64,000 bases of DNA from Hyperoodon ampullatus (GCA_949752795.1 OX457074.1:3547527-3611526); one strand, 5' to 3'. Numbered from the stretch's first letter, positions 50,412 through 63,455 are shown. Numbers and translations: made by a program. Notes: generated from the letters alone by a model not told the origin.

Positions 50412-51235
50412 AGTAGTTTTTCATTTTTGATGTCCAATTTTTTCTTTTGTTGCTTTTTCTTTTGGCATATCTAAGAAACTATTATCTAATCCAAGGTCAC
50501 AAGGATTTATGCCTATTTTCTTCTAATAGTTTTAGCTTTTACTTTTTATTAACTCAAAATGTGATCCATTTTGAGTTAATTTTTGTATATTGTGTGAGGT
50601 AGGTGTCCAACTTCATTTTTTTGCATGTGGATATTCAGTTGTTCCAGCACCATTTGTTGAAAAAACTATTCTTTTCCATTGAATTGTCTTCGCATCCTTA
50701 TCAAAAATTTATTGACTATAAATGTGAGGGATTACTTCTAAATTCCTAATTCTTTTCCTTTGACCTGTATGTTTGTTTTTATGCCAGTACTGTATTGTCT
50801 TGATTACTGTTGCTTTGTAGTAAGTTTTGAAATCAGAAAATGTGAATCCTCCAAATTTGTTCTTCTTTTTCAAAATTGTTTTAGATATTCTGGGGCCCTT
50901 GGATTTCCAAATGAATCATAGGATTAGCTTGTCAATTTCTGCAAAAAAACCAACTGAGATTTTTATAGAGATTGAATTGAATCTTTAGATTAATATGGAA
51001 ATATTCCCATATTAATAGCAGTAAGTCTCATATATGAACATGAGATTCTTCCCATTTATTTAGGCCTTTAATTTCTTTCAATAATATTTTGTAGTTTTCA
51101 GAGTTTAAGTTTTATACTTCTCTTGCTAAATTTATTCCTAAGTATTTAATTCTGTTTTACGTTATCTTAAATGGAAGTTTCCTAATTTAATTTTCATTTT
51201 TTCATTGCTGCGATATAGAAATACAACTGATTTTT

Positions 51236-51455
51236 AAAAATATTTATTTATTGGCTGCACTGGGTCTTCATTGCAGCACGCGGGCTTCTCTAGTTGTGGC
51301 GTGCGGGCTCCAGAGTGCGCAGACTCTCTAGGTGTGGCTTGCAGGCTTAGCTGCCCTGAGGCTTGTGGATCTTAGTTCCCCAACCAGGGATCGAACCCAC
51401 CTCCCCTGCATTGGAAGGTGGATTCTTAACCACTGGACCACCAGGGAAGTCCCAT
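51236..51455 (-). mobile_element. tRNA-derived SINE (CHR-2/Bov-tA-like), minus strand
   Basis: Body ttggctgcactgggtcttca and reversed head ccaccagggaagtccc. Perfect 14-bp duplication tacaactgattttt at 51222-51235 and 51456-51469. Confidence 0.94.
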
Positions 51456-51744
51456 TACAACTGATTTTTGTGTATTAATCTTGTATCCTGCAAACTTACT
51501 GAACTCATTTATTAGACCTAATAGTTTTTCAATGCATTCCTTAGGGTTTTCTATATACAAGATTATGTCATCTGCAAGTAGAGATAGTTTTACCTCTTCC
51601 TTTCTAATTTAGACTCTTTTAATTTCATTTCTTGCATAATTGCCCTGGCCAGCACCAGTACAATGTTAAGTATAAGTGGTGAGAGGAGGCAGCTTGTCTT
51701 GCTGCTGATCTTAGAAGCAGGGAGGAAGCATTCAGTCTTTCACT

Positions 51745-52206
51745 TGTTGACCTAAAACAATCAAACAACCAGCTATTTTACCAGCAAAATGGGTTTATTT
51801 GGGAACAGCAAAGACTTGCAATTCAGGACGTGCAATCTATGGTGATCCACAGGCAAATCCAGAGAACAAAAAAGAGGAACTTTCTTTTATAGAGGAGAAG
51901 AAGGAGTTGGGAGGGGCTATTATAAACCAAGAGTCCATTGGAGAAAACTGGGAGTTCAAAGTGTAATGGCTTTTCATTGGCTGAGTTGTGTAACAGTCTC
52001 TCATTGGCTGGGCTCTTGCAGGGCAAGGAGAAATTTTTCCTTCCTCCTTCTGGGTAGTAAAGTATCAACATTCTTCCTGTTGAGGATACAAAGTTACATC
52101 TCTTCCTATTGGGTCTGCAGTTGACATCTATGGGTAGGGCGTGAGCACTCCCTCTTCTGGTATCCTGACTTACTTAAAATGAGGGTTCTATTTATTAATT
52201 TTCACA
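51745..52206 (-). mobile_element. Solo LTR of an endogenous retrovirus (class I-like), minus strand
   Basis: 462 bp with TG...CA ends, and a 4-bp duplication cact / cacc that fits the interrupted LINE-1 text (ctttcac|cattg). On the minus strand it shows two CCAAT boxes (agccaatgagag and agccaatgaaaag), a TATA-like ctataaaag and an AATAAA before the end. No internal retroviral sequence is present, so this is a solitary LTR left by recombination. The 4-bp duplication suggests ERV1; the family is not identified. Confidence 0.8.
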
Positions 52207-52425
52207 CACCATTGTGATGTTAGTGGGTTTTTTGTAGATGGTCTTTATGAGGCTGAGGAAATTTCCTTCTATTCCTAGTTTGTTGAGTGTTTTTTTATCA
52301 TGAAGTGCTGTTGAATTTTGTCAAATGCTTTTTCTGCATCTATTGAGATGATCACATGGTCTTTGTCCTTTATCCTGTTAATATGGTATATTACATTAAT
52401 TGATAGCATTTATTTTTTTACCTTT

Positions 52426-53593
52426 TAATTAAACTTCTCATTTTTTCATTCTTTAGCCGTTAGAGGAACTTGGAGGAACCTATTAAATGACATATGCAAT
52501 AAATGTGATGCAGGTCTTGGAAGTTGATGGTGGTCCTCAGTGAAATTTTTATTTCCAGAACTTCATCAAAAGTACATCTTATACCCCATCAGAAGTTCTT
52601 GTAATGGCTATCTAAGATTTTTTTGTTTGGTGTTGTTGAGTGGTGTGAATGTAAAACAAAATTTTAAGTATGCTTATGTAACCCAACTGTATAAATTCAT
52701 AACATTATCTTGATAGTATATATAATACAGTTTCATATTTTTGGAAGTGGAAAATTTTAACCATGTTATTTATATGCTTTTTAGGGATTATAATTCTTTT
52801 ATGCATAATAAAGTGTATAGCTAGCATTTCTGGCAATTATAATCATTATCAGTGTATTTTGTCTTTGAAAATTTGTAAATGCCCCCCCAATTTCTTTCAA
52901 CATAACATCATTTGTTCCATATTATATATTTCTATCATGTATAGAAACAATATATAATTATGCTCACATAGTTGCAGTTTCCTCCTCTTGGACACATTTT
53001 TCCTTTTCCATGTGGATTCCTTCAATTGGTTGCATTGTCATTTTCATTAATGATGCATCTGCTGATTAATTTTTCTTCTTTGAATGCCTGCCCTTTTTGT
53101 TCTTGATTTTGCAGTTCAGCTCTATTTTAAATTTCAGTTCTATTTACTGGTATTTCTCTCTAGCTTCTGTTGGCTTGTGACTTGTTTGTAATGTTTACAC
53201 GTTTATGAAACTGACAGTCCATCCTCTGCCATCGGTGATAATTAATATTTAAATATTTCTTTAAGATGGTTTAGAAAATAATTATTTCTTATGGTTAATA
53301 TATGCATTAGCTTTCTAAATTCATAGCAAGGTCTTGGATTATCAGAAAATGTCATTTACAGGCATATATAAAGTTTTGTTTATTTTTTATTCTGGTGAAA
53401 TATATGTAGCATAAAATTTACCATTTTAACCACTATTAAGTGTACAGTTCTGTGGCATTAATTACATTCACCTTGTTCTGCAACTTTCAAGTCTTTAAAG
53501 AGAAAATAATACCCATTTCTTAGTCCTTCAGATTTTCCTCCTTCTCCCTTAGTACTTTTTCTTTTCCATTGATCAACTTTCCTTTCCTTTTAG
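52426..53593. other. End of intron 1, unique
   Basis: AT-rich unique sequence leading to the exon 2 acceptor. The polypyrimidine stretch 53519-53593 is long and contains only one AG-type decoy near the end (cagatttt). Confidence 0.5.
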
Positions 53594-53699
53594 ATACTGA
53601 GGAGTTCCTGGGAGAAGTTTTGCGGAATGAGAGCCTCAGTGCTGGTGCAAGGGACAACAGAGACCATATTCTACGGGGCTTGCAGCAAATCAAAGCTAG
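53594..53699 (+). CDS. SKAP1: SKAP1 coding exon 2 (residues 17-51, partial last codon)
   Basis: Internal exon of 106 bp. It follows a long pyrimidine tract ending in ccttttag and is followed by a GT donor (ctag|gtttgt; the +3 base is T, so the donor is not optimal). Read in the frame set by exon 1, it begins [20 protein letters not shown] and ends [11 protein letters not shown] plus AG of an Arg codon, so the next intron is in phase 2. In the family this stretch belongs to the helical N-terminal region involved in dimerisation and RIAM binding, ahead of the PH domain. Against remembered human SKAP1 it has about seven substitutions (Ala to Thr, Ala to Gly, Gly to Val, Asn to Ser, Val to Gly, His to Asn, Phe to Leu) and no gaps, so it is diverged but intact. 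A chance match over this length, with both splice phases fitting, is very unlikely. Confidence 0.94.
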
Positions 53700-54480
53700 G
53701 TTTGTATAAACCGGTTCCATTATTCTTCTTTATAAGCTTTAAAACAATTTATAATCAGTAAAATCTACTTTAATTGTATATAAATTAGCAAAGTAAGACA
53801 CACCTATCATAGTTCTTTATGCTTGGTAGAGGCTTAATAAATGTGTACTGAATTGCATTGGAGGTAGGCAGGCATATTTAGGGTAGTTTACCAAAATGGA
53901 AATATTTTGATAATTATGTTAAAAAAATTATTCTGCTTTCAGCTTTGGATTGTTATGTTAGTCTTTATTGAACACTTTTGCAAAATGTGTGAAAAACTAA
54001 ATATTTATGCTTGTCCAAATTACTGAAAGGGAAGATGTTAAACTGTATGAGGTAATTTTCATTAGGATTTTTGGTCTTGATTTTATATCCACATCTCCTT
54101 TCCTAATAGAAAACTTAAACTGGACTTATCCAGTTGATTCTCTGAGCACAGTAGAATGTCTTAGTCTCAGACTGATTGGAATATCATGCTCATTAAGTTT
54201 TTGGTTTTTTAAAATTAAAAGCCCTGACCTAATTTGTACCTTTTAGAATGTGAGCACCTGACAGATGCATACACTTGCTTGATGGTGGAAGAAATAAAAA
54301 TTTTCCTTTACAATATATTTCCTGACCACCTCTTGCTTGAAATGTGGTAACTGAACGAGAGTTGGGGATAAGAGAGTGTTACTTTATGTGTTTTCCAACT
54401 TGGAGGCAATGTGATTCAGAATGATTGAACTGAGTACTCTTAGTAAAGGGAGAGCAACCGCAGGGATATGCCTGGGATTT

Positions 54481-54949
54481 GGTTTTTTGTTTGTTTTTTT
54501 GGCTGCACCGTGTGGGATTTTAGTTCCCCGCGTTGGGAGCATGGAGTTTGTTTTTTGTTGTTGTTGTTGTTGTTGTTGTTTTTTGACTGTGTTGGGTCTT
54601 AGTTGCCACACGTGGGCTTTCTCTAGCTGCAGCGAGCAGTGGCTACTGTTCGTTGCGGTGCGCGGGCTTCCCATTGAGGTGGCCTCTCCTGTTGCGTAGC
54701 ACGGGCTCCAGGCACATGGGCTTCAGTAGTTGTGGCACGTGGGCTTCAGTAGTTGTGGCTCATGGGCTCTAGAGTGCAGGCTCAGTAGTTGTGGCGCACA
54801 GACTTAGTTGCTCCACGGCATGTGGGATCTTCCCGGACCAGGGATCGAACCTGTGTCCCCTGCATGGGCAGGCAGATTCTTTATCCCCTGCGCCACCAGG
54901 GAAGCCTGGGAGCACGGAGTCTTAACCACTGGACCACCAGGAAAGTCCT
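54481..54949 (-). mobile_element. tRNA-derived SINE, minus strand, hosting a second SINE
   Basis: Outer copy, ggctgcaccgtgtgggattt at the left and reversed head ggaccaccaggaaagtcc at the right. Duplication tatgcctgggattt / tatacctggaattt at 54467-54480 and 54950-54963. Split by the inner SINE. Confidence 0.92.
54548..54906 (-). mobile_element. Second tRNA-derived SINE inside the first, minus strand
   Basis: Long-body copy with a (TTG)n tail at about 54557-54581, repeated ttcagtagttgtggc units and reversed head ccaccagggaagcc. Duplication tgggagcatggagt / tgggagcacggagt at 54534-54547 and 54907-54920. Confidence 0.93.
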
Positions 54950-55079
54950 TATACCTGGAATTTAATTTGTGTGGCTGACCAATCTTAGCATCTACTTTAG
55001 AAGCCTCATTGAAACTCCTTAGAAGCAAGCAAGGAGTTTTATCCTTTCAAAGGGCACAGCCAGAATATATTCCTTCCAG

Positions 55080-55260
55080 GAATGTGAGTGAACCTCACTA
55101 GATGCCCTGCTGTATCTTAATCGATCTTTCCTGCTGGCTAATTAAACATCACTTTTACTCAGCAACTGGGGACTGTGTAATTATCAGCCTGGGTTGCCCT
55201 GAATAATTGAAACAAACAGAATGCAAAAGATGGGAGCTTTTTGCAAAATGAGAATATCTA
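55080..55260. promoter_or_regulatory. Intron 2 stretch with homeodomain-type motifs
   Basis: Unique sequence carrying ttaatcgatc, gctaattaaac and tgtaattatcag within about 70 bp, followed by a ctgaataattgaaac. The cluster looks like a conserved element, but AT-rich chance matches cannot be excluded. Confidence 0.25.
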
Positions 55261-58200
55261 TAATTTATGGTAGGCTGGAAGAGTGTTTAAAACAAACTTC
55301 CCCATAATGTTACTTTATTATTAGATATGTTTAGGCTTAGTTGTATACCTGAAGGCTCAGTTAGTAACTTATAGAATTTTTTATCTTTTTAATACAAAGT
55401 TGACCTTTGTATTTTAGGATTATTATAAGGATGACACGAAGAACAAAAGTAGAATTATTTTAAACTGTATTATAGGGAGAGGGTTGCCCGTAATATAATT
55501 GTGTATATTGTATTAATGGTATAAACGGTGATACCATTTAATGGTGTTAATGGTATAAATCTGTGATAAGGAATGTAAAAACAATTTTACTGCATCTGTA
55601 GAGACAAATATACAATGAGTAGGAATTCTCCTTTCCCATATTTGTACCACAGAACTTGGAAAGGACTAAATTTCGATCTGAAATTGATAATAAAAGGTGA
55701 TTTTGTGGTGACTCACTGTTATCACTTACATATTACTTCTTAGTCCTCTTTTTAAGTGCATACACACACTCATACACACATACCCATGCTCGCCACACAT
55801 ACCCATGCTCTCGCACACATAGAAGCTGTATTTGTTATGAGGTAGAGAGGGTTCCTTGTTCTCAAAGGACTTGCTGTGTGGTTTGTGGGATAGACATTCA
55901 GGAAATAATCAGCAGGAGTTTTAGGAAACATCTGCATTGTTGATGGGAGCTTTCTGTTCATTGATTTGTTGCAAGAAAGATGACACTTTATTTAGAATTT
56001 CATAATTACCAGATCAGGAGGAAATGAGGAGCCAGAAATTAGATACTGTACAAGAAAATGGAAAAATGAGGCTTTCCCTTGGCAAGCTGTTTGAAATTGT
56101 CTTACATTTGTCCATTCAATCATCATCCCGTTAATGTAACCCTTGTCTTACTGAATCTACTTTTTCAGCCACGTTGCATCTATAGCCCCATATAGCTGGT
56201 TGATGTTATGCCTGTATTGATACCAGCTGGTTTGAAAGCACTGAAAGCTGGTACAATGCCAGCCACATTTACTTTTTTGTGTGGAAGTTGTATCTCTCCC
56301 AGAGGCTGGGTGTGAAAAGAAATTTGGAAGTCATCAAACTTGAGAGTTAAATGTATATGGCAAGTTGCCAAGTAGCATCAAAAGAATTAAAGTCACTTAA
56401 AAAGTTTTATCTTTAGTCATATTAAAGCAATAAAATTTTAGGGGTTTGGTAAATTTGTGGGGGAGGGTAGGAACCTGTATAAAACTATTGATTTGGCACA
56501 TTATGGCTTATTTGGAAGGTGGGTAAGAAATCTAGCAGGATAATCTGGGAAAGACACTAGATAAATATAAATACCATACATACATACATTCCTCCCCCAA
56601 CTTTCCACTCTATCTTTGTTGTGTCCTCGCTTTAATCCCTGTAATTCTTTCCTCAACACTGTACTGCTCGAGAATGAAAAGGGTTGAGAGAAGTGAAAAT
56701 AGCACTGGCTCTGATTCTTGGTAAATTCTAGGGGCTTGGCCCTAATTTTTATGGTGGCTCAGAATTCAGTGCTGTTTGCATGGCTGTGGACTCACTGTAA
56801 ATCAAAGCATCTGACTCCATCGCAGTTGTTATGTGCCATTTGCCACCCTTCTGTTGCCCAGAGTGACCGACCCCAGGAAATGACAGTTGTGTCGAGTCAT
56901 GGATGTCCTCCAAGTGCTCATCTGTTTTTCAGTACAGGTAGCTTCACTATTCTCTGTCCTCCTAGACTTAAAATCATATCTGTAGTTCTATCTTCATAGG
57001 TTTTTTTTGGGGGGGGGGCTTAAAAGTGTTACCAATGAAGGGTAATGTTTTTCATGTAAGACAAAATAAAAAAAGGATAACGATTTCTGTAAGTCCAAGG
57101 AAATGAAGTCCTGTTGTGGTATTTGATGTCCTGAGCTGCGATGTTCATTGCTCTTCTTCAAACTGCCTCCTCATTTAAACCTTCTCCCTAAAACTAACGG
57201 CGTTCACTTTCTGAGTCCAAGTTTTCACTGAGCTCTTTAGAGAATGATTAGGATGAAAGCCAGGCAGAGGCTCCTGCTGTTTTATGATGGTGGTCACTGC
57301 AGTACCAGCGCCAGCTGTGAGACACCTGGAATGAAGCAGACTTGATCTACACTCAGATGTTTGATGGCGTTCTTATGCATTTGCAGAAACAGTTGAGCAT
57401 TTCTTAAGTTTGATTCAGGGGAGGCCATCTGACAGCAAGAATACATTGAGAGTCAGGGGAGGGATGAAGAAAATAGAATATTTTTATTACAGAGGTAGGA
57501 ATAAATTCTCTCTTGGTGGCTCATTTTGGAACAGCTAGTCATTTATGCTCACTGTTGGAAGTGAAGGCCAGAGCCAATGGAAACAAACTGGGAGTATTGT
57601 TTCCTTTTGTGAAATTTAAAGGAGTTCCAAAAAGAGATAGGTAGATTAGTAGCATATTGAAATGGAAAGAAAGAAAGAAATAACGACGTAACAGGATTAG
57701 GGCACAAAACCCACAAAACCAGGACTTTTAAAGCACAGACTGAAAGAATATCTCGAACATGTCTCATTGTGGGTGGTTAGCATACAGCTCTGCATGAAAC
57801 ATGATACATTGGTAAAAATATCATAAAAATAATTCCAGTTCTTTTTGGGAATTCCGAGTTTTTCTTGTCAGCTTAACATGGATTGAGCTTTAAAACAGGA
57901 TTTAGTTTAAGAATATAATGTCCTTGTGTCTTTGTATTGTAGGAAGAAAGACAAGGAGTTAGTCCAAAGTTAGTCCAGTATAACTCTTGGGAGCAAGATT
58001 TTCGAAGTGGTAGACTAAATATCATTACCATTAATTACACAGAGAGTGTTACTTTTCCCAAGTGCTGGTTATTGAGCTAAAAAGCCCCAAACAAAAAACA
58101 TTCAAATGAAGTGTGCTTATCAAGAGAAGAAATGTGGAATGTGTTGTTGGTACATCTGTGTTACAGGTTTAAATATTTGCTTATAACATCTCTTTCTGTT

Positions 58201-61139
58201 GTTCGTTTTGCTACACTGGAGTTTCAGTGCCAACACAGAAAAAAAAAAAAAAGACTAGTAGGTACTTGTGTAATCCATCTGAGTTTAAAGAGCTCTGAAA
58301 AGGCTCAGAAGTCATAGCAATAATTTGACCACATCTTGAAGGTTAAAAATTCATTTCTTCCTTTTTCAGTCCTATCTCTGTCTCTCATCCTTAACCAAGA
58401 AAGAAAACAAAAACCCACAACAACTTCAGGGCTTCAAACTGATCAATTGTATGCCAAATTCCTGTACCAGTTTTCTGTTAATTAGTGAGTGTATGTTGAG
58501 ATTTCACAATCGTGTTAAAGATTTTTGGGGATATACTTACTGGGGGTAGTGAGGGGTTATATTTGTTGCTCTTTTAGTCTGAAATGCTCTACAGGAGAGA
58601 CATATAATAATACCTGCTGTTGGTCTCTTGGCTTAACCTGGAAAGGAAGATCATTTTATTATATGTTCTTTCATAGCAAGTCTCCTGTACTTTCAAAGCA
58701 GCCTTGAAATGTGTAACTCTCCTTTTAATTTTATGATGATGATTATTTTGTTTATTCTTTCACTTATTCAGGTTTCTTGGATTTGGTACCAGCTTTAAGA
58801 TTAAATTGATCCATTTTTGTTTTCTTCTACACTGGGCTATTATGGTGGTATTAGTGGGCAGAAGCCTCTCCCTTTGGTCATCCCATAAAATAAATATTTT
58901 ATATATAAGTAACTGTAATGTATAATTTTTTAGTAAGTGGGTTTTTTTTTTAAAAAAAGCTTGTTCCTTTCAAACCTTTTTATTAATAATTCCCAGTACT
59001 GTACTTATTAAACAGAAAAAAATGTTCTATCTAGAGTGAAAGGAATTTTGAAATGAGACCTGGGAGGCAGGCAGATAACTGAGCTTACACCCTTCAGGTT
59101 GGACTGACCCATTAGAATAATAAGCTGAGCACTTACTCTTTAGCAATATAGTTAGGTTGCTGAAATTTGCTTTGCTCCTGATAGAATTATAGCCATCATT
59201 AACACTTGGGCACATTCCTATTATCTACTCAAAATGGATTTGTCTTGGAAGGTCTCAGAAAATCCTTGGTGTCAATTTTTTAATACTAGAAGGTTTTTCT
59301 ATCTGTCTGTAAATGGGGGCTCTTAATTCATACATTGTGTGAAAAGATCATTTATATGAAATTATTGTCTTCATTTTACCACTGTTTACTTTGGCCTTGA
59401 TTTTAAGTCTCATTTGATCTGGAGCTAGTCTTTTGTCCCAGTGCTGTATTATTTTCTCTGCTTATAGAAAGCCACTGGAAAAAAATGCCTCTCTGTATTC
59501 ATCTTATTTGTGGATCTCCAGAAACTTGTGGCGTGAGGCCTTCCTGGTTGTGGTTTTCTCTTATTTGCTTGTTTTCTCTTATTGCTATTATAGATCCACT
59601 CTGTATCCACTTCCTGTGTTACACTGAAACTGGAGCAAAGGGAAGAGAAATGCAAGAGCACTGGGTCAGCTTTCAGGAGCCAAACTCTTTGTTCTGTTTT
59701 TTCTATGACATTGACTGATTCAATTGAAGATTCTCCTAACCATGATCTTGTGTTTTCTTTTTAAGTTGCCTCCCCCAAATGTTGTTTGGAATTATTTTTT
59801 TTCCAAATGTTACAAAAATGCAAACATTACCAACCAAACCTTGAAACCTCTATTTGATTTCTTTTATGGTATCACTATGATTTTTCTCCTTTTTTTTAAA
59901 TTTGCAAAATGATGCAGGACATTTCATTTCCTTGGGATTTAATTTTATTTCATGATTCTGTTGCAAATGAGTTGGGCCTAAAGTGGGTTTTTATAACCAC
60001 ACCATGTGAATCATTTCTCCTCTGGAAACCAGATCTTCTCTCCCACTGTGTAGCCTCATCTAGTCTCCCTGAAGTGCAGCGCTAGCAAGGTTGATAATGA
60101 AATGCGGTCCTTATTACGCTCAGCAAAGGGCTCAGAGAAGATGGGAAAAAAATCAATCCCACAGGAACTTCTTGAGTGCTAGATATCCATATTCAACCCC
60201 CATGCATTTAAAATGGAAATGAGATATCTTAGGGTTTTCATTTTTGATTTACACAAGATGTCACTGCCTCCTTGGCAATGGGAATATTTTACAGACCAAC
60301 TGCTGACCTGTTTGGGAAGATCTCAGCCTGTCGCCCCAGGTCCAATGTAGTTTCTTCGTATTTCTTTCGAAACTCTCAGCAGTGCTTTGCAGCAGCTTTG
60401 ATTCTTCAGGCTTCAAAGGATGCCCCTTCCAGGGCCAATCTTCCAAAAGAAAAAAAAATCAGTGTAGGGGAACAAGCAGCTCATAAAGGAAGGGGCAGCT
60501 ATCCCTGTGGCAGCTCTTACTGTAGTTAATTAATAGGGAGTTTACAAGCCAGTAATACTACGGCTTTGCAAAGCCAAGAAAGTTCCAATTTGATGCTAGT
60601 GCTTGGTTATGAAATTCCCACTTGGAGTGACTCAGTCTTCAATAATCCAGCCTCAGATGGTTTTATCTTGGATACAGTGTGACTTATATAAGATGCATTA
60701 TCATTAAATGCTCAAACTCAAGATCCCTCCTGAGTTTGTGAGCCTTGTTGAGTTCTCATTATAATTTACAGAAAACTTTATGCCCACATAAAGTTGGATA
60801 ATCTCCAATAAGCTATTTCTCTAAGTTATATTAGTTAGTGTCTCTCATTTGTGAATTCTGCCATAACCACAAGGTCCATTTTACAATTTGGTAATCAAGA
60901 TTTTATACCATGTCGACCAAGTGCCTTTGTTCTTTTGTTAATGAGAGAACTGAGATACGAGAAATTACTCAAAGTAGGAGAATTAATAAAAAATTAGGAT
61001 TTAGAATGTAGAATTTCTAATTGGTTGCATAGTTTACTTAGCCAAGCCATTACAAAAAAAAAAAGGAATTGGCATCTTTCAAAAGCTCGTTGGTTTAAAG
61101 GAACTGTAAATAAATATTGAAGTTTAGTTAATTATATAC
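55261..61139. other. Intron 2, largely unique
   Basis: No exon or gene recognised. Small items: a CA-rich imperfect repeat at 55760-55818, a T8G10 run at 57001-57018, an A run at about 58240 and another at about 61053. 60000-60520 is repeat-free and less AT-rich than its surroundings. Confidence 0.5.
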
Positions 61140-61925
61140 ACATTCTAGAGTGTAGCAATGTCTGCAGTTTATTTTGGAATGCATCAAAAACAAGATGGAT
61201 GGCGATAGATGAATGGATAAAGAAGATGTGGCACATATATACAGTGGAATATTACTCAGCCATAAAAAGAAACGAAATTGAGTTATTTGTAATGAGGTGG
61301 ATGGACCTAGAGTCTGTCATACAGAGTGAAGTAAGTCAGAAAGAGAAAAACAAATACTGTATGCTAACACATATATATGGAATCTAAAAAAAAAAAAGGT
61401 TCTGAAGAACCTAGGGGGAGGACAGGAATAAAGACGCAGACGTAGAGAATGGACTTGAGGACACGGGAAGGGGGAAGGGTAAGCTGGGACGAAGTGAGAG
61501 AGTGGCATGGACATATATACATTACCAAATGTAAAATAGATAGCTCGTGGGAAGCAGCCGCATAGCACAGGGAGATCAGCCCAGTGCTTTGTGACCACCT
61601 AGAGGGGTGGGATAGGGAGGATGGGAGGGAGACGCAAGAGGGAGGGGATATAGGGATATATGTATATATATAGCTGATTCACTTTGTTATACAGCAACAA
61701 CTAACACAACAATGTAAAGCAATTATACTCCAATAAAAATGTTAAAAAATATATATATAGATATAGATATAAACAACAACAAAAAAGATGGATGGATGGA
61801 TAAGTGACAAAACAAATATAACAAAATGTGAATCATAGAGTCTAGGTTGTGGGTATACACATAAATTGGTGTTCTTTCACCTTTTATGCATATTTGAAAC
61901 ATTTTGTAATATGATGTTTCAAAAA
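61140..61925 (+). mobile_element. Old LINE-1 3' end, plus strand, split by a younger LINE-1
   Basis: Flanks of the young copy read as an L1M 3' end: ttttggaatgcatcaaaaac at the left, tcatagagtctaggttgtgg and gaaacattttgtaatatgat at the right. Confidence 0.6.
61203..61784 (+). mobile_element. LINE-1 3' end, plus strand
   Basis: 582 bp with the last 50-odd codons of ORF2 (ends SQKEKNKYCMLTHIYGI then stop), the 3' UTR and a tail with a TA/GATA run. Duplication aagatggatgg at 61192-61202 and 61785-61795. Very similar to the copy at 48757-49725. Confidence 0.93.
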
Positions 61926-63450
61926 ACATTATTTGTTTCACTTTGCAGTTCAGAAACCATGGACTTCATTCACCATTGTTTCAGAAAACCATAGACTTCC
62001 TCAATTTGGAAATGTAATAAACATGTTTGTGATTTTTTAGGATGATAATTTTCTGAGAATAACTTTATTATTTCTGGATGATAGTAAACTTAGGGATAAT
62101 CCTCCAGTTTTTTATTTCTGACATTACTAACTTTAAGTATCTAACTTTTATACTTCTTTAAAACTTCCAGGCCAGCAATTATTGAGAGCTGAAATTCAAT
62201 TCAAGCATTCTGCCCAGGAGATCCTGAAATTTTGGTCTTTTTTAAGGAAAGGCAATTTCTGACTTTTCTCATAAATTTGATAAAAGGAAAGCTAATATGA
62301 GATTGGTAGTCCAGTAGGAAATGGAACTCAATTTTACATTTTTAAAATCATTTTATGGTATTAAAAATGACAGAGGTTAGAAACAAAGCTCTTATTCTTT
62401 TATTGAACTAGAATTGAAAGTGGCAGAAAATCATTTTGGCCCTGGTGCAGTAAATGTTATCACTAAAACATGTTCAGGGGATATTAGGACAGTCTCTCAA
62501 GCACCAGAGACAAAAGTTCACAGAACAAGAACTGCTTTTTCTGTCCTTATCTTGAAATTATTAGATGTACAGGAGATGAAGGTATCTTCGCTCTAAGAGG
62601 ACAGGGGATGAAGTATGTGTTGAAAATGATAATGTCTCCATTCTGGAGAGAGGTGAAACGGAGAGAATGTGGTGGGGATGGGTGTCTCAGCAGTGACAGA
62701 CACGATGGAGGGAGTTCACAGGGACAGGAGGGCCAGCACCTGAACCAGCCCCAGGGCTGAGGAGTCTGGAACCGGAGAAAATTATAGTTGTGCAAAATTG
62801 TGAGCTGATGATGAAAATGGTAAGAAAGCAAGCAATGCTATTCGTTAAAAGTACTGTTTGAAGATTTTATTTAACAGGGAGATTAAACTGGAGCTGTCAG
62901 CAGCTACTTTATTTTGAGAATCTGGTAGGAGAGAAATTTTAAGTCCATTTGGGAAAAACCAATCATTTTTGAGTGTGCAGTGTGATTATTCTTTAAGATT
63001 TTGTGTAAATGGAGCAGGTTGGTAGACATATGTTTGCTGATCCTATAATGATTAAAATTCAGAATAAGTAAGACTTGTGAAATTGCGTTTTCAGGTTCCA
63101 GCCAGTGTTCTATACTGCCATATGGCATAACTAGAATTAATTGCCGCTCCCAGTCTCTTTATACTTTTACTGAATATCTAGGTGCCCTGTTTGAAATAGT
63201 AGAGGTTCCGCAAAAGTATTTGATCAGGAGATAGATGTTTGGCACGTTCGTGAAAACGGTGTGTGTAGCTAATAGTTGCTTAGAAGAAAAAGCTTTTTGT
63301 AAGGTTTTCTACCCTAACCCTCCTTTTTTATTAGGAAAAAAAAAAAGGATGGATAAGAGAGTTAACAAGGAAAAAAAAAAAGGAAAAATTCTTAGGGCTT
63401 TATAGGTCAGTGTAAATGGAAAAGGTAAAGCAAGGAATCTTTTTTGCTAG
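61926..63450. other. Intron 2, unique
   Basis: No gene, exon or repeat recognised. A runs lie at about 63338 and 63372. Confidence 0.45.
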
Positions 63451-63455
63451 AGTCT

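Larger units (their letters stand above)
48277..52425 (-). mobile_element. Old LINE-1, minus strand, long copy broken by four insertions
   Basis: Antisense 3' UTR at the left (ttcattgagatatagttcgt, tcaccaaggtaaattttaga) through ORF2 at the right (ttttctgcatctattgagat at about 52330). About 2.3 kb of LINE-1 is left after removing the sense L1 (48757-49725), two SINEs (50246-50411, 51236-51455) and the solo LTR (51745-52206). Too decayed to encode protein. Confidence 0.85.

Noticed and set aside
54384..54674. Polyglutamine-encoding frame
   Set aside because: The Gln run is the (TTG)n tail of a SINE read on the opposite strand.
55740..55820. CA-rich imperfect repeats as a possible CRISPR-like or regulatory array
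   Set aside because: Units are short, irregular and CA-based; this is ordinary microsatellite-type sequence in a mammalian intron.
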